Assembly: GCF_028389875.1 (NCBI RefSeq)
Contig: NC_084664.1
Location: forward strand, 63,318,703-63,382,702
From: Rhea pennata
Taxonomy: Eukaryota > Chordata > Aves > Rheiformes > Rheidae
DNA: 64,000 nt
Direction of reading: 5' to 3'
Position 1 is the first letter of the stretch. Every line of letters starts with the position of its first letter. Shown one piece after another: positions 12,163-24,300 of this stretch. The notes beneath the pieces were generated by a model. The model had not been told where the DNA came from, made no database searches, and saw only the letters and a list, made by a program, of their open reading frames with translations. The translations under genes were made by a program, and so were the position numbers.

Positions 12163-14626
12163 ATTCCCTCTTTATACGTATAGTACCTTAGCACTTACCA
12201 GGCTTATGCCCTGTTATTTGGATCCCAGTGTGTCAGCCTGAGGCCAGAGGCAAACGCGCTGCACTGGAGCAAAGTAAGCGATAGCGGTTGATTAAATTAG
12301 ACGGTCCCAGGTCAGTTTTTGCTCCTGAGCCCATGCCGGTCCACAGCTACACTCCAGGCAGTGAAACCCAGCCAGGACAGACACATGCTGTGCAGAACAG
12401 GCAAGCAAATAACACAGAAACTAGACCTTTTTACTAAAAGGCATGGTACGTATTGCTTTCTTCTCCTACTGCACCTGCACGGCCCCGGGCCACTGGCGTT
12501 GCAGGGCTCTGCAGCGGCGATGCAGCTGCGCCTGCCTTTGCACAGCAGCCTAAGGACTCGTTCCCCTAGGTGTATCCCACGGAAAGTTTGGCGGAGAGAC
12601 TGGGTGTGCAGCAGTCTGCTTTTAAATACTCCGTCTGTCTGTGTTGGCCGCCCAAAATAAGGTTTCAGCCTGTGATTGCGAGAGCTGTGAGCTGGAGCTC
12701 CGTTTCACTCGTACTTTCCATGTATCTCCTGGAGTACTTTTACAATCCTTGTTTTCTCCTGTTATGCCTCACAGAGTGAAAAAAAATAACTGAAATGAAT
12801 GCTAGAAAAGCTGCTTAGTAAGGGTTAACCATTTCTTCTGAATTTGTGCCCCTCCTTACAAATTCACTTCTTCGTTACTGTTTCAGCCCATTTCTGAAAA
12901 ATACCTTCCACGGTGAGTAGCTGTCACCAAGATTAGAAGGTAAAGCAGAGATAGACCTTCACCCTTTTTTTTTTCCTTAACAACTACTGTGCCTGGCTTA
13001 TTAAGTATGCTGTAAAATCCTGTAAGGCAAACAGCCTCATTTCTGAAGGGCTACCCCAGTTTAAATCAGCTGAGGACACAGTTTAGGTGCCCACAGAAGG
13101 TGAGCTCATCTGGCTTGACAGGGGATATGCTGCCCTGCTTGAAGCTATTTGGCCAGTGATTATCTTGCTGTAAAACAGATTCATTTTCCTGTTAGCTGAC
13201 TGTTAGAGTTGCCAGCCCTGAGAGTAGAGTTTGTGGATTTTTCTGTTGGGACAGTGCTGCTACTTTTCTATTGCATTACCCAAAAGTAAGGAGCCATCAT
13301 GCTGTACATGTATGCACATGTATGTACGTGCAAGTTGGTCTGAAATGCCTGCAATAATAAATGATGATCAAGGGAGAGAGAAGAAAGGAGCAGTTTAACT
13401 TCTGAGGGTTTTTTGCACATTTTAACTTCAGCATTGAGGTTTTTTATTGAATAGTATTGTTATGTAAAGAAAAGCAAAACTGAGAACAGGTCATCTATGA
13501 AGCATTTTGAATATTGTAGATAGATTATAATTACTATAGCATGCCTAAGAGAAATAGAAATCAGTAAAGGAGTTTCAACCACTGGTTGGACTTAGTCAAG
13601 GGGTATCTCTTAGGAGAAATGGGTATGCAGGAGAGGTGCCTGTTGGTGGACTGCTTTCATCTATAAATTGTTTCCTGTGTTCCTGCCTGATACAACTGGA
13701 AACATATTTTATTTCCCACTGACTTAAAAGAAGCCCTCGTCTGTCTTAAGCGAAAAATAAATGAGCAAGTGAGCTTATCAATCAATTTCTAGCAGCACTG
13801 AAAAACAAATGCCATATGAATTTCTGCAGTAGCAATATCTGCTTTGCTAACAGGCACAAATTTAGACAAATAAAGTCTGTGGTACTTAAAGTTTTCCCCT
13901 GTGTTTTTCCGAAGTGCAGAACAGCAGAGCCCATTTCTACAAGTCCTCTGTTAATACCTTGCCTAAAGCAGGGTCAGGACTTTGCTATGGAAATACAGGG
14001 CTTCCTCCGCACTGTCTTAACTTAGGTGATTTTGCTCTCGCTCTTTCTCTCTCTTTCTCTGTCTCTTTCCTGATTTGGCTGCTTAGGGACAGACAGGTAA
14101 TGGAGAAGAAATTGAAAGGGAAAATACAGGGAAAATGTAAATGAAAAGAAGTTATTATAACTGTTATAATGAAGTGCCTTTCATTTAAATATAAGAATGT
14201 AACGCTGAAATGAACTTGTGATCCTGAAATGCATTTTTAATGAGTTTCCTTTTTATTTTGCTGCTTCAGTGGCATATTTTAAAGACCCTTTGAAAAAAGC
14301 CACATTAAAAACCCCACCAAATGCCACAACATGCAAAATTGGATATTGGTTTATTCCAAAACTGCTGATCAGGAAGAGTGGCTCTTCAACACAAAATGTT
14401 GCAGTCACTTTATTTAAATGAGTTTGAATTTGCATTGTGATGTGCCATTCTGATTTAGAAAAAAAAAATTAGATTTTCAGATCAAATTGACCCAGCCAGT
14501 GAAGCATTAAGAAACTGGCAGGTTTAGTCTGAAAGCCTCATGTTATATCAAACCTGCAGCCGGTGGAAGTCACAGAGCAGCAGTGAGAAAACAACTTTCT
14601 CACTGAAATCTTTCTCTTGTTACTGT

Positions 14627-14632
<6 letters not shown>

Positions 14633-14658
<26 letters not shown>
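14633..14658 (+). repeat. T26 homopolymer before IKZF1 exon 5
   Basis: An uninterrupted run of 26 T ending 31 bp before the exon 5 acceptor. It extends the pyrimidine-rich acceptor region (TTTTCTCCTTCTCCCCTTAG). The exact length is uncertain in any assembly. Confidence 0.9.
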
Positions 14659-14689
14659 GTTCTCACACATTTTCTCCTTCTCCCCTTAG

Positions 14690-14857
14690 GGGAACGCCCT
14701 TTCCAGTGCAACCAGTGCGGAGCCTCCTTTACACAGAAAGGCAACCTTCTTCGCCACATAAAGTTGCACTCGGGTGAAAAGCCCTTCAAATGTCACCTGT
14801 GTAACTATGCCTGCCGTCGCAGGGATGCCCTCACGGGCCACCTGAGGACTCACTCGG
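14690..14857 (+). CDS. IKZF1: IKZF1 exon 5: zinc fingers 2 and 3
   Basis: A 168-bp phase-1 exon, acceptor CTCCCCTTAG, ending TCGG before GTAAGT. It encodes ERPF, finger 2 ([21 protein letters not shown]), the linker SGEKPFK and finger 3 ([21 protein letters not shown]). In Ikaros these two fingers make the main sequence-specific contacts with GGGAA sites, and skipping the exon gives non-DNA-binding dominant-negative isoforms. The finger sequences appear identical to mammalian Ikaros as I remember it. Finger 2 also contains the Q-x-x-x-G hairpin ([10 protein letters not shown]) that human cereblon recognises with thalidomide analogues. The frame stays open for 174 codons past the donor into intron 5, which is unusual but probably chance. 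Confidence 0.98.
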
Positions 14858-16558
14858 GTAAGTCGGGTGCCGTGCCGGACCGCTGTGATGTGATGTCCCT
14901 GCGGGATGTCCTCGCCACCGGGGCTGAGGGATCTCCTTGCCCTGGGGAGATGAGCAGGCTCACGTGGCTGCAACGTTTCAGCAGTGAAGAGGTGGTTAAA
15001 CTCTGTTTGCGCTCATGCTCCTTCATGCAAAGAACCACTTGCCCCAGTACTTCTTGGCTGCTTAAAAGTTTTGGTGTTAGTGTTTCACCTGCCAAGCCTC
15101 ATGGGAGTAATCCATTTCATGGAACTGCTGATGTGAATCAAAGATGTGGAACATTTGGGCGGTTTGGGTGTAATTTATCCACATGCAGAGGCAACATACA
15201 CTCTAAATGCAGAGGTTTAAAGAGGTGGAATTTCAAAACCTTTCAAGGTGGTAGCGATTCTCTGTGTAAGGAGCGAATACCACCTACAGCATTTAGCAGC
15301 AGTTGCTTGCTGTACCGTGTTTTTACAAGTACAGTGAGAGAGAAAGGGGAGGAGGAGAGAGACGACACTCCTCTAAATTAGCAGACTCTACTAGAGGCTT
15401 TCAGTGTTTTCTCTCAACAGTAATATGGAGATCTGAATAAACATTTTTATATAACTGGGCTTTTCTATTAACACGAACCTCTCATTGTTTGAAAAAAAAA
15501 CCCACAGTCACAGACCTTCTGTGAAGCAAATCTAATTTAGCACCTCTAAAGAGCCTTTAAGTCAGCCTGTAGTCTCATCCAGTCTCCCAGGCCAAGCTGG
15601 AAATGCAAATTGTTATTTGAGTAGAAGGCCTCCAAGACAAACTTGCAGGAACTGATGCCTGTAACTTTACTTGTGAAATTTGGCTTTGAGACAGTAGTTG
15701 AGTAGTACAAAAGGAGCTTCGCAAGTGACATTTGTGTCTTGTGCAAAACTAAGGCGATTCTTCTAACATATGTTAAGTGATGTGTTGGTCCTAGATGTCC
15801 TCTTGTCCTTTTGGATCCTGACCTGATTCAGGAAAGCACATGTTTAAAATTGTTTTTTGCCTCCCCTTTTCCCTACTGATTTTAGTGGTAGTGCAGTTTT
15901 AATCATACTTTTTTCATGAGTACGTGAAACTACCCCTAGATACTTCCAACAAACTCTTAGGATTTCCTAAGTAAAGAGACACTGTCTAAATCCAGGTTTG
16001 GATTAGTTCTAATAACTGTGAAATTCCTGGAACTGCCTGAATCTCAGTCATTGTATTACAGAAAAACTTAATCATGCCATTTTTCTTGAATTTCCAGAAA
16101 TAGGGAACAAGAAAGCCTGTGAAATCTAACGCTTTACTCACGGGGTTGAGCTAGTTCTTGTTACAGTAGAATTAACCTCCAGTAGTGGACAGGTGTCTAC
16201 CTACAAAAACAGTTTTCGTTGCTGAGCTTCTTGTCAGCAGTCTCTGCAGCAGCTAGGCATTTGAGTATCTCTACTCAGATCTTTAAAAGTGTCTCAGTTT
16301 CTAACTCCTGTAGATTCTGTTTTTGAAGATGTAATGTCACAATCTTTATCTGATGTGAATCATCTGAAATTAGCTCACAGCACCCACGGAACTGGCTTGA
16401 TGATGAAAAGATATCTACAGCTGGCTTTCCATTATTTTTCTAAAGAGCCCAACTCTGTCTTCAGTTCACTACAGTATGGGTTTATTTGGGATGGGTTTTA
16501 CCATTGTTAATATGTTGTTGAAAACATAATTTGAATCTCTCGGTTGTATTTTCTGCAG
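14858..16558 (+). other. IKZF1: IKZF1 intron 5
   Basis: A 1.7-kb intron. The first 524 bp are open in the exon 5 frame, to a TAG at 15379-15381. The remainder is AT-rich unique sequence with many stops. No other exon was recognised. Confidence 0.88.
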
Positions 16559-16684
16559 TTGGCAAACCCCATAAATGTGGATACTGTGGTCGCAGCTATA
16601 AGCAGCGCAGCTCTTTGGAAGAACATAAAGAACGCTGTCATAACTACCTGCAAACCATGAGTATCTCGAGCAGCCTTTATTCAG
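16559..16684 (+). CDS. IKZF1: IKZF1 exon 6: zinc finger 4
   Basis: A 126-bp phase-1 exon following TTTTCTGCAG and ending TTCAG before GTAATA, a somewhat weaker donor than its neighbours. It encodes VGKPHK, finger 4 ([22 protein letters not shown], with the long His-His spacing typical of this finger) and the tail [14 protein letters not shown]. The tail after NYL differs from the mammalian protein as I remember it, while the finger is conserved. Finger 4 completes the N-terminal DNA-binding module together with fingers 1 to 3. Skipping the exon would keep the frame. Confidence 0.97.
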
Positions 16685-18463
16685 GTAATAGCATGCAGCT
16701 GAAGTGTCTGTTCTAGGATTAACGCTCTCCTCACGTGTGCTTAGTAAAAGGAGTGTCGAAGGAACAGTAGTACATATGAGGCATCTCCTGTGTTAGGGAG
16801 GTAGAATATAACATGCTCACACACACATTCATGCACATATGTATGATACTCCATATGGATCTGTTCTATATTTGATAAATGTTTGGTTTTTACCTTGCTT
16901 CACTTAGCTCAAACAAAAAGCCAAAGTAAAACTCAGGTATATAGTAAAACATTTGCAAGACCTGGAATGTTTCGGTTCACCATCTCAAGACCAAGGTGTG
17001 ACTATATCATCTCAGGACCTTTTGCTTTTGCTTCCATTCTATACTGCGATACTGTTGTGGATGTATTCCTAATAAAGTGTTAATATCAGTGTTCTGGGGC
17101 TGGAGAACCTTCTGCATTTTGTATCCCCTGTATATTGCCCCTTCTCAGGCACAGCTTAATGGACTTACTTGAACACTGAGATCAATTCATATGACAAGGA
17201 TGAGCTATCTATCTCTGATTTCATGCTTCCAAGCAAGAGGGCAAGAAGACAGAGGGAATTAATTTAGCGTGTTTGACTGAGACAGTCCAGACAGGGTAAT
17301 AATTTTTGGACAGGATTCTTTAACAAGCAAATTCCCATGTAAAACAAAATTGGGGGGCAGAGGGGTCATGCTTCTCTGAGAAACTGGGCTTATCAGGAGG
17401 GTAAAGTTCATTCCCCAGAGAATCTAATACTATGCCCAGAAATTGAAAAAGCAGATATTGGGGTTTGAGGGTTTTTTTTTTCCTTTAATAAAGGCCCTGT
17501 AGAGCTGTGTGGGACCAATCACAGTAAGTAGCCATACAGAATCCCATTGTGCATACAGTTTTAGATGGTAGATGAATATAAGGTCTAGCACCTGTGGTAG
17601 AGTTTAAGGCTGTAGCCTGTTCAGTAAGCTACATTTCTTGCATACCTTTTTGATCCTGTCAGCATACTTTATTCATTTTGTCAAATGACAAAATGGACAG
17701 TTCTTTCTGATGTGTTTGCAATGATGCCTCATTTAATACTGGATATCTGGACAGAACCTGAGTATGTTCTTACGTGTTATCAGATAATGTAAAGTATATG
17801 CACATAACAATAGCGGTGAATGCAGCTGAGATTCTTCTGACAGACAGCATGTTAGAGCAGCACCCCTTCTAATTTTACTGAGAGGCTGGAGAATATATAA
17901 AAAGAAAGCTCGAGGTAATGTACTGTAGGCAGCAATATTTACTACATGAAGAGGTGATAGGATTTAGAAGCAAATATTCTGTCTGGGATTAAAATTTTCA
18001 GTGTCTGGCACATGGGTCTGAAATGCCTGCACACAAAACACAAAACTATCTAAACTACTCTGAATAATCTCAGGGAACAAGAAATGTCATAAACTTTAAT
18101 AAGAAATAATTTACAAATTTTAGAGCTGGAACTTTGGTTATAGCAAACCATGACAGAAAATAAAAAGATGTTTACAGTAGTTGAGGACTGAATATCTTTC
18201 AGTGGAGTGAAAACTTGGTGAATTCATGAACACTGTAGAAGAATTATTTCTCTTGCATATACAGAAAGTATCATTATATGTATTCCTATTAGGTGTAATA
18301 GGAGGGCTTTAACAAATCAGAAACAAAATTAAAGGATTAACTTCTGTTTTTAGCCCCTATATTCTGCTCAGGATTTCACTCTTAAAAGCGAGAAAAAAAA
18401 GCATAACTACCCAGTTAATAAACTACCCAGTTCTTCATGTTTCTAAAACCAAAATTGTCCGGC

Positions 18464-18484
18464 TTTTTTTTTTTTTTTTTTTTT
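18464..18484. repeat. T21 homopolymer
   Basis: An uninterrupted run of 21 T inside IKZF1 intron 6. It is a simple repeat with no evident function. Confidence 0.85.
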
Positions 18485-20715
18485 GTAGTATTTTGCTTTC
18501 TAAACAATCTATTCTACCTCGTTGCAAACAGAGTAGTCCTGACTATAGATACCTTTCTCCCCATTCACATTTTTTCCTTTATAAATGTAAAATGCAACAG
18601 TTCAGCCTCAGTTGGTGTCCTTCTGGAATTTTTAAATATGTTCTGTATTATATTTAGAAAAGCACGTAGAGCTTACTGGCAAGAACTACTACTGTTTTCA
18701 TGGTGTTTCAGGGTGCGATATGGAGCTATTACAGTCATAGTTAGGTCCCTTTTGTTTTTCATACTCAAAAATGTTGGTATAAAAATCTGTTAAGGCATCT
18801 GCTTTGGTGTTCTGCTACAGCGGGATTGCTTTTCATGTTTTTTTTTTTTTAATATTTTGTGCAATGTTCATTGTAAAAAAAAGAAGTCAGCTGAAAGGAT
18901 CTAAACTGGAAAAAGCTTTCCATCAGCTTGTGGGAAAAGTACATATATAAAGGAAAGAGCCAGCAAAGAGGAGTAAGGAAGGGAACAAGACGTTGTATTA
19001 TATGTTCTCTCTTTTTTTTTTTTTTTGCTTTCTTTAAGAGAAGGAGATTCAGCCTGAAATTCAAAACCTGATGAATTAAATGGCAAAATTCTTACTTTAG
19101 AGAACTGGAATCTCGTTCATATGGAGTTCTTCTCTTAGAGATATTAATTGGAGTTTTTCATCTGAGTTCGGTAGAAGCATGGTGAGGTCTTTCTAAGACC
19201 TATATAAAATAACAGAAGAGATAGTTTATTAAGTTTAAAAAGAGTCAATTACAATTCTTCGGTAACTTGTGGATTTTCATTTGGAAAGAAGAAATATGTA
19301 TATTTTTCCAGTTTGCAGCAACTAAATTTCAGAAAAATAGTTATCAAGTTGGTGGCAAATTTCTTGTATTTTCTGTTGCAAAGGTTGGAAATTAGTATGT
19401 AATTCAATTTCCCCCCCTTTTTATTGCCATTTTTAAATTTGCAATATTAAAAGTTTGAGTGATGTTGAAACCATAATTTACCCTATCTGGAACTGATTTG
19501 AACGGGAATGTTCTTATATCCTAAACAGTTACTTCTTGATCCTTTCAGCTTTCAACTACAAATTTTATGGGTTTTTTTTTTCACTGTTAAGCTGGCTGCT
19601 GTAAAATATTCCCTGTAAATCTCTTCCTGAAATAGCATCTGGAAGCCTCAGGCAGCACAAGATGCTGGTACTTGCCTGTTGAACGAAGACTAGCCACCAT
19701 CAGTGTCCTCTGCTATCCTGCACTTTTGCTACCAAATTCTTTTCACGTCTTGTGTTGGTCACAAATCTTTAGCATCTGAACGGGCTGAGGCCTAATTATG
19801 TGCGACTCCTTGTCACTGCAGTCTGTTCTGCTGCGGCAGCGAATTAAAAGCTACTCGCACGCTCTTCTGTTTGGTACTGCGGGGACGTTCTTGTCTGTAA
19901 TGCTTGGCCTGCTCCTTCCAGTTATCCAGCGCCGCCCGATTTGGCAGCTTGCAGGAGTAATGCAACTTTCACAGTCAGGCTTTTAAAATCGCAACGGCAA
20001 ATTGCCGCAATAACCTTGCACGGGAGCTGCATGTTCTTCTCATGAAGCCTCTTAAGAAGCAACCAGCGTAGCGGCTCTAACCACTGAGAAGCAGCCAAGT
20101 ACAGGGGTGGTGGGTTCTGTGACCCTTTCTCACTTCTAAACGACGTAAATGCAGTGATCAAACATTTCTAGCAGGCACAGGCAACAGCAGGTAGCAAAGT
20201 GGTACACCTAACTGAAATAGCTTGCACAATCGGTGTCTATGAATTATCTTTTTCTTCTCACTTTTACACCAATGCACAAGCTGAGGTGAAATATCCATAT
20301 CCTAGTAGCAGGCAAGAATAAAATTAACCCCCTTTCCTTCCTTTCCCTGCCAAGAAAATGAATTGTGCAGTGATCTCGACACATACTATATTTTCTTAAA
20401 ATTTTGGAAGTCAGAAATGTTTTTCCATAAGTTTTCCAGAGCCATTGCATTTACAATGCCTTTTCATACATGCCTTCTGCTTCTGCAAGGAAGTGCTGAA
20501 GTGAAATACATACAGTCTCTTTTTCTTAGAGCCTCATAGCTAAGACTCCCTTTGCTAAGTTCCTAATTCTACAGTGTCTTAGCAGCAGCAGGAGGTTAGA
20601 AAACAGGTTTGAGTATAAGAAGTCAGTGCTCCACTACAGAAGCATGGTTAGCAATTTAGCTAAAAATGTCATTTACAGTCTAAAACTGCATCAAGAAAGT
20701 ATGGCAGTATCTATT

Positions 20716-20884
20716 GGGGGGGGGGGGGGGAAGAAGGGAGGAGGGTCGGTGCAGCATGCAAAAATATTTATGGCTATGGGAGTCCGTAGGTTTTGCCCAT
20801 CGGTCCTGCCGAAGAAGCGACAAGCAGCGAGGGAGGCTCTTCCCCTGGGAGAGGTGCAGTGGGACAGGGTGGGGGGCGGCAGGG
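20716..20884 (+). repeat. G15 run and G-quadruplex-type motifs in intron 6
   Basis: Fifteen consecutive G (20716-20730) are followed by AAGAAGGGAGGAGGG, and a second cluster GGGACAGGGTGGGGGG...AGGG lies at 20861-20884. Both fit the pattern of four G-triplets with short loops. They lie about 350-500 bp upstream of exon 7, on the coding strand, so they could also form in the pre-mRNA. This is seen in sequence; folding is inference. Confidence 0.7.
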
Positions 20885-21003
20885 TGAGAAGGTGGGCTAC
20901 TCGGGGCCTGGTATCATTTGAGGACCTCGTTCTTCATTGCGCCGCGCTCACGCCCGTGCCGGCTGGCTGTGGAACCAGCGCGCCGCGACTGTGTTCCCTG
21001 CAG

Positions 21004-21057
21004 TCCGATGCCTATCCGGGACGAGGGAAGCGCGAACGCGTGTCCGGATTCATCGGC
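21004..21057 (+). other. Speculative phase-compatible exon upstream of IKZF1 exon 7
   Basis: Within a GC-rich patch, an acceptor-like GTGTTCCCTGCAG is followed by 54 bp and a donor-like GTAAGG at 21058. A second GTAAGG at 21100 gives a 96-bp version. Both lengths are multiples of three, and both are free of stops in the phase used by Ikaros exons 6 and 7. The encoded residues are arginine-rich (VRCLSGTREARTRV) and resemble nothing I know. A chance match in GC-rich sequence is quite possible. Confidence 0.2.
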
Positions 21058-21230
21058 GTAAGGGTCTCTGTTACAAAGAGCCAGCGGTGGCCGGTGTCTG
21101 TAAGGGTGAGCTCCTGCTTCCAGCTGGTCGGGAGCTAAAAGACGTTAACTAAGAAATACTAACCTGAAGACAGTAGTTCCATTAAAATGGAACAAGCGTG
21201 CCTAATCCTTCTGATGTCATTTGATTTCAG

Positions 21231-21365
21231 CCATAAAAGAGGAAACTAACCAGAGTGAAATGGCTGAAGACCTGTGCAAGATAGGGTCAGAAAGATCCCT
21301 CGTGCTGGATAGACTAGCAAGTAACGTCGCCAAACGTAAGAGCTCTATGCCTCAGAAATTTGTTG
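21231..21365 (+). CDS. IKZF1: IKZF1 exon 7: linker between DNA-binding and C-terminal modules
   Basis: A 135-bp phase-1 exon after TTTGATTTCAG, ending TTTGTTG before GTAAGA. It encodes [40 protein letters not shown] and QKFV, closely matching the linker of mammalian Ikaros as I remember it. No zinc finger is present. IKEE looks like a sumoylation consensus (psi-K-x-E) and AKRKSS is a basic patch. In mammals this exon is skipped in several isoforms. Here too the length is a multiple of three, so skipping would keep the frame. Reading through the donor meets a stop within three codons. Confidence 0.96.
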
Positions 21366-24300
21366 GTAAGAGTTAAACGTTTGCTGTCTCCTAAAAAAAA
21401 AAAAAAGAAAAGAAAAAATAAAAAACACACAAAGCAAAGCAAAATCCAAAAAAAAAAGTCTCACAGGATTTTCACTCTTGTTTTATGATATTACTTGTTT
21501 TACTAAATTAGCAATATTTGTCTCAGTAGAAGCAGGTATAGGGATGTGTTGGGGGGAAAAAATATTTCCCCAGAATACATTTCTACAAGTTTAATTTGCC
21601 ACATCTAGGGATCTATTTTAAGTCTTCCTACCTTTTTCTACTGCTTCAGAACCAGATCTTTAGAAGATCTGCTTTGGTTCTGGAGGTTGCCTTAGGAACC
21701 TCAAGATTGCTCAAGGAATATAGGTTTCTTGGTGGCAAAGCATTTGACCACGTGTTTAGGGTTATTTTTACTAATTTCTTGGATGAGATCCAGATCTGTG
21801 CGTATTAATATATGTAAAAGCATTTGTGAATAGCTGAGCATAGGCTGGATAATCCTCTTCACCTCTTCACAAAGACTGTATACTTTTCTAGGCTGTAATG
21901 ATCATGGAAATAAATGTACATGGATCTGAAAATAAGACACAAAAAAAAGATCTTTGGGTACATACTGTAAGCAGTGCAACATTGCAGCTGTAAAGTACAG
22001 TCAGACTCACTGACATTATTTTATCAGCTATGTAAAATTACTTATGTAGTCTTAAATGAATCAAAATATGGGAGGTCAGATAACAGCAGACACTCACGCA
22101 TCTAGCTGGATTCTTTAATAATTCTTTCCGTGTTGATTTATAATTCAGTTCCATAGGAGATAATTGGAGAAAATTAAAGTCTTTTTTAAAAACATCCATT
22201 AAGAAGGTGTTCAGTCAAAAGTCAAGGCAAAAAAAAGACCAGTTTATGGAACAAGAATTCCAAATATACTTTCTTCAAGAAGGACAAAATGGTGAAAGGA
22301 AAATCAGTATTTTTAGGACGAGGAAAGGGGAATCTCAGTTATGTCAGGAGGTGGAACAAAAAAATTGAAATGAAAGTCAAAGATTGGCTTCAAGTCCAAA
22401 GGCAACAACTGTAGGAGATGGTCAAGGGTAAGAAATGCCAACGCTTACAGAATAAAGGACCAAAGTTGTAGTAGAGGTAGTCAGCAAAAATACATCGGCT
22501 ACGTGAGGCATATCAGATTCATTTAGACATCTTAGTAACGGCATGTGTTAGGCAAAAACATTAATTATCTGAAAACTCCAGGAAGACCGGAAGTGTTAAA
22601 ATTTAAAAGATAGTAGCAACTATCCTATATGCAATGTAGCTGAGGGCGTGGACTAGCTTTTTCCATTCTCCTTTTCTCTTTTCACTTGGAGGAACAGACA
22701 GCCAGTTTAACTACAAGTCTTAGGAGGGCAGAGTTTCCTGCCAGTTAGTTATTCAGGGTGCAGTGTAGGAAGACAACCTACTGACAGCAGATACTTATGG
22801 AAATTTGCTAATCTTGAAAAAGATGGGCTTTTCTGGTGAGCAAGCGCCCCCAAAAGCGAGAACCTTTCCAATCCTCACCTGCTGCTTGATGTAATAGGTA
22901 AATTCCTAATTAACATAAGACTGGGACTGCTGGCCAGGAGAGCTTTTGGGGAATAAACCATATTCATTGCTCCTGTAGAGCTCCATGGTGTCCCAGTCCC
23001 CATGCTGAATTCCAGGGAGAAGGAGCAAATGGCATCCTCCACGTAAGAGAAAGCTTGTCTGCTGCTCCACGTGTTGTTCTCAAGGCTAAATGCATTACCT
23101 TTCAAAACTGAAATTGTTCACCAAATTAAGCTAGTTATCTATAAAATTCTTTGACAGCAAAAGTGCTCCTTAAGCCCTCTTAAGTGGCAGCCTGCTTTCC
23201 AGACTGGGATAGCGCTCGTGTTTGAAAGCAGAACGGGCCTTTTAAATGCAAGGGTGAAAACTGCAAGTGAGTTTGACACGTTTATCGTGTTAAAAGAATA
23301 AGCCGCAAAGAAAATCGAGGGGAAAAAAATAAAAAAGCCCACATGCATTGAAGTGCATTTGCAGTTCCTATTTAGGTACCTGCTGCAGAACCTTGAACAG
23401 TGCAAAGCTGGAAGTGCATCAAACCATTAGCAGTTTAATTTACTTATGCTCTAATAACCACAAAAATGAGCTATTATTTTTAATGAATGAAAGTATTATC
23501 TGCATTTCCCAGATACAGAAATGATACCTGCCTACCTCAAGTTTGTGTGTGTTTCAGACAGAATTTGTTTCTTGCCTGGAAACCAATTTTTCTTATGAGC
23601 AGTTGATTCTCTTCATCCATCAACTAGTTATGCTACATAAAGCAAATACTACCTAAGAAATAGCTCTTAAAATTATGCTTTCTGGATGCCCAAAAGGTGT
23701 ATAACGAAGAGCAGTCCAACTTTTTGGTAATACACAGTGCACGTGGAATAGAAATGATTTTCACCTTGCTTTTCCATCATTGAGTCAAAGGAATACATTA
23801 AGAGCGTTTTTCCAAATATCTAGGAGTCTTTTACAGGGCCTATTTTGAATCTCGAGCCTTAAACTCTGCCTGAAAACTATAGCATTAGAATGGGTAAATC
23901 TGGGGAGGGGGGAAGCACTCTACTAGTGGCATGCTCAAATTGGCAGAATAATAGTGAAAGTAGTGAAGAATAAGTAGTAAGTAAGTGATGCACTGTAGTA
24001 GCTAGACGATGTCGACACTCTACATCCCTCGAGAAACTTTTGCACAGCTAAGAGTGTTATTTTTTTTCTTTGCTTGTGGAGCATGGACAAACTAGTGTGC
24101 AAGCATGTTTCCTGGAAAATGTAGCTAGCAGGACTTCTGCACTTTTAAGCGCTGTCACTGCAAGGTTTGATGCCAAAAGCTTTCTGATCTGTGCTCTTGC
24201 TCTTCATTGACTTCGAATATTTTATTTGGGTAAAAAATGGGTGGGAAATTGTTGATAAATTAATTTTGGAGTACTTCTAGGAAATTTTCCTTGTTACTGT

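Larger units (their letters stand above)
8707..14689 (+). other. IKZF1: IKZF1 intron 4
   Basis: A 6-kb intron. It holds an AT-rich first half, a GC-rich, CpG-containing patch at about 10770-11060, a purine/pyrimidine alternating tract at about 12105-12162 and a long T run at 14633-14658 shortly before exon 5. No further Ikaros exon was recognised. The small ORFs have no recognisable similarity. Confidence 0.85.
16685..21230 (+). other. IKZF1: IKZF1 intron 6
   Basis: A 4.5-kb intron. It is AT-rich with T or A runs (18464-18484, 19013-19026). Near its 3' end lie a G15 run (20716-20730) and a GC-rich patch (about 20790-21120) with G-quadruplex-like motifs and a possible phase-compatible exon, described separately. 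No confirmed exon lies inside. Confidence 0.85.

Noticed and set aside
20626-21138. 170-codon ORF in IKZF1 intron 6
   Set aside because: It runs through a G15 homopolymer and a GC-rich patch, which suppresses stops. It has low complexity and no recognisable domain.
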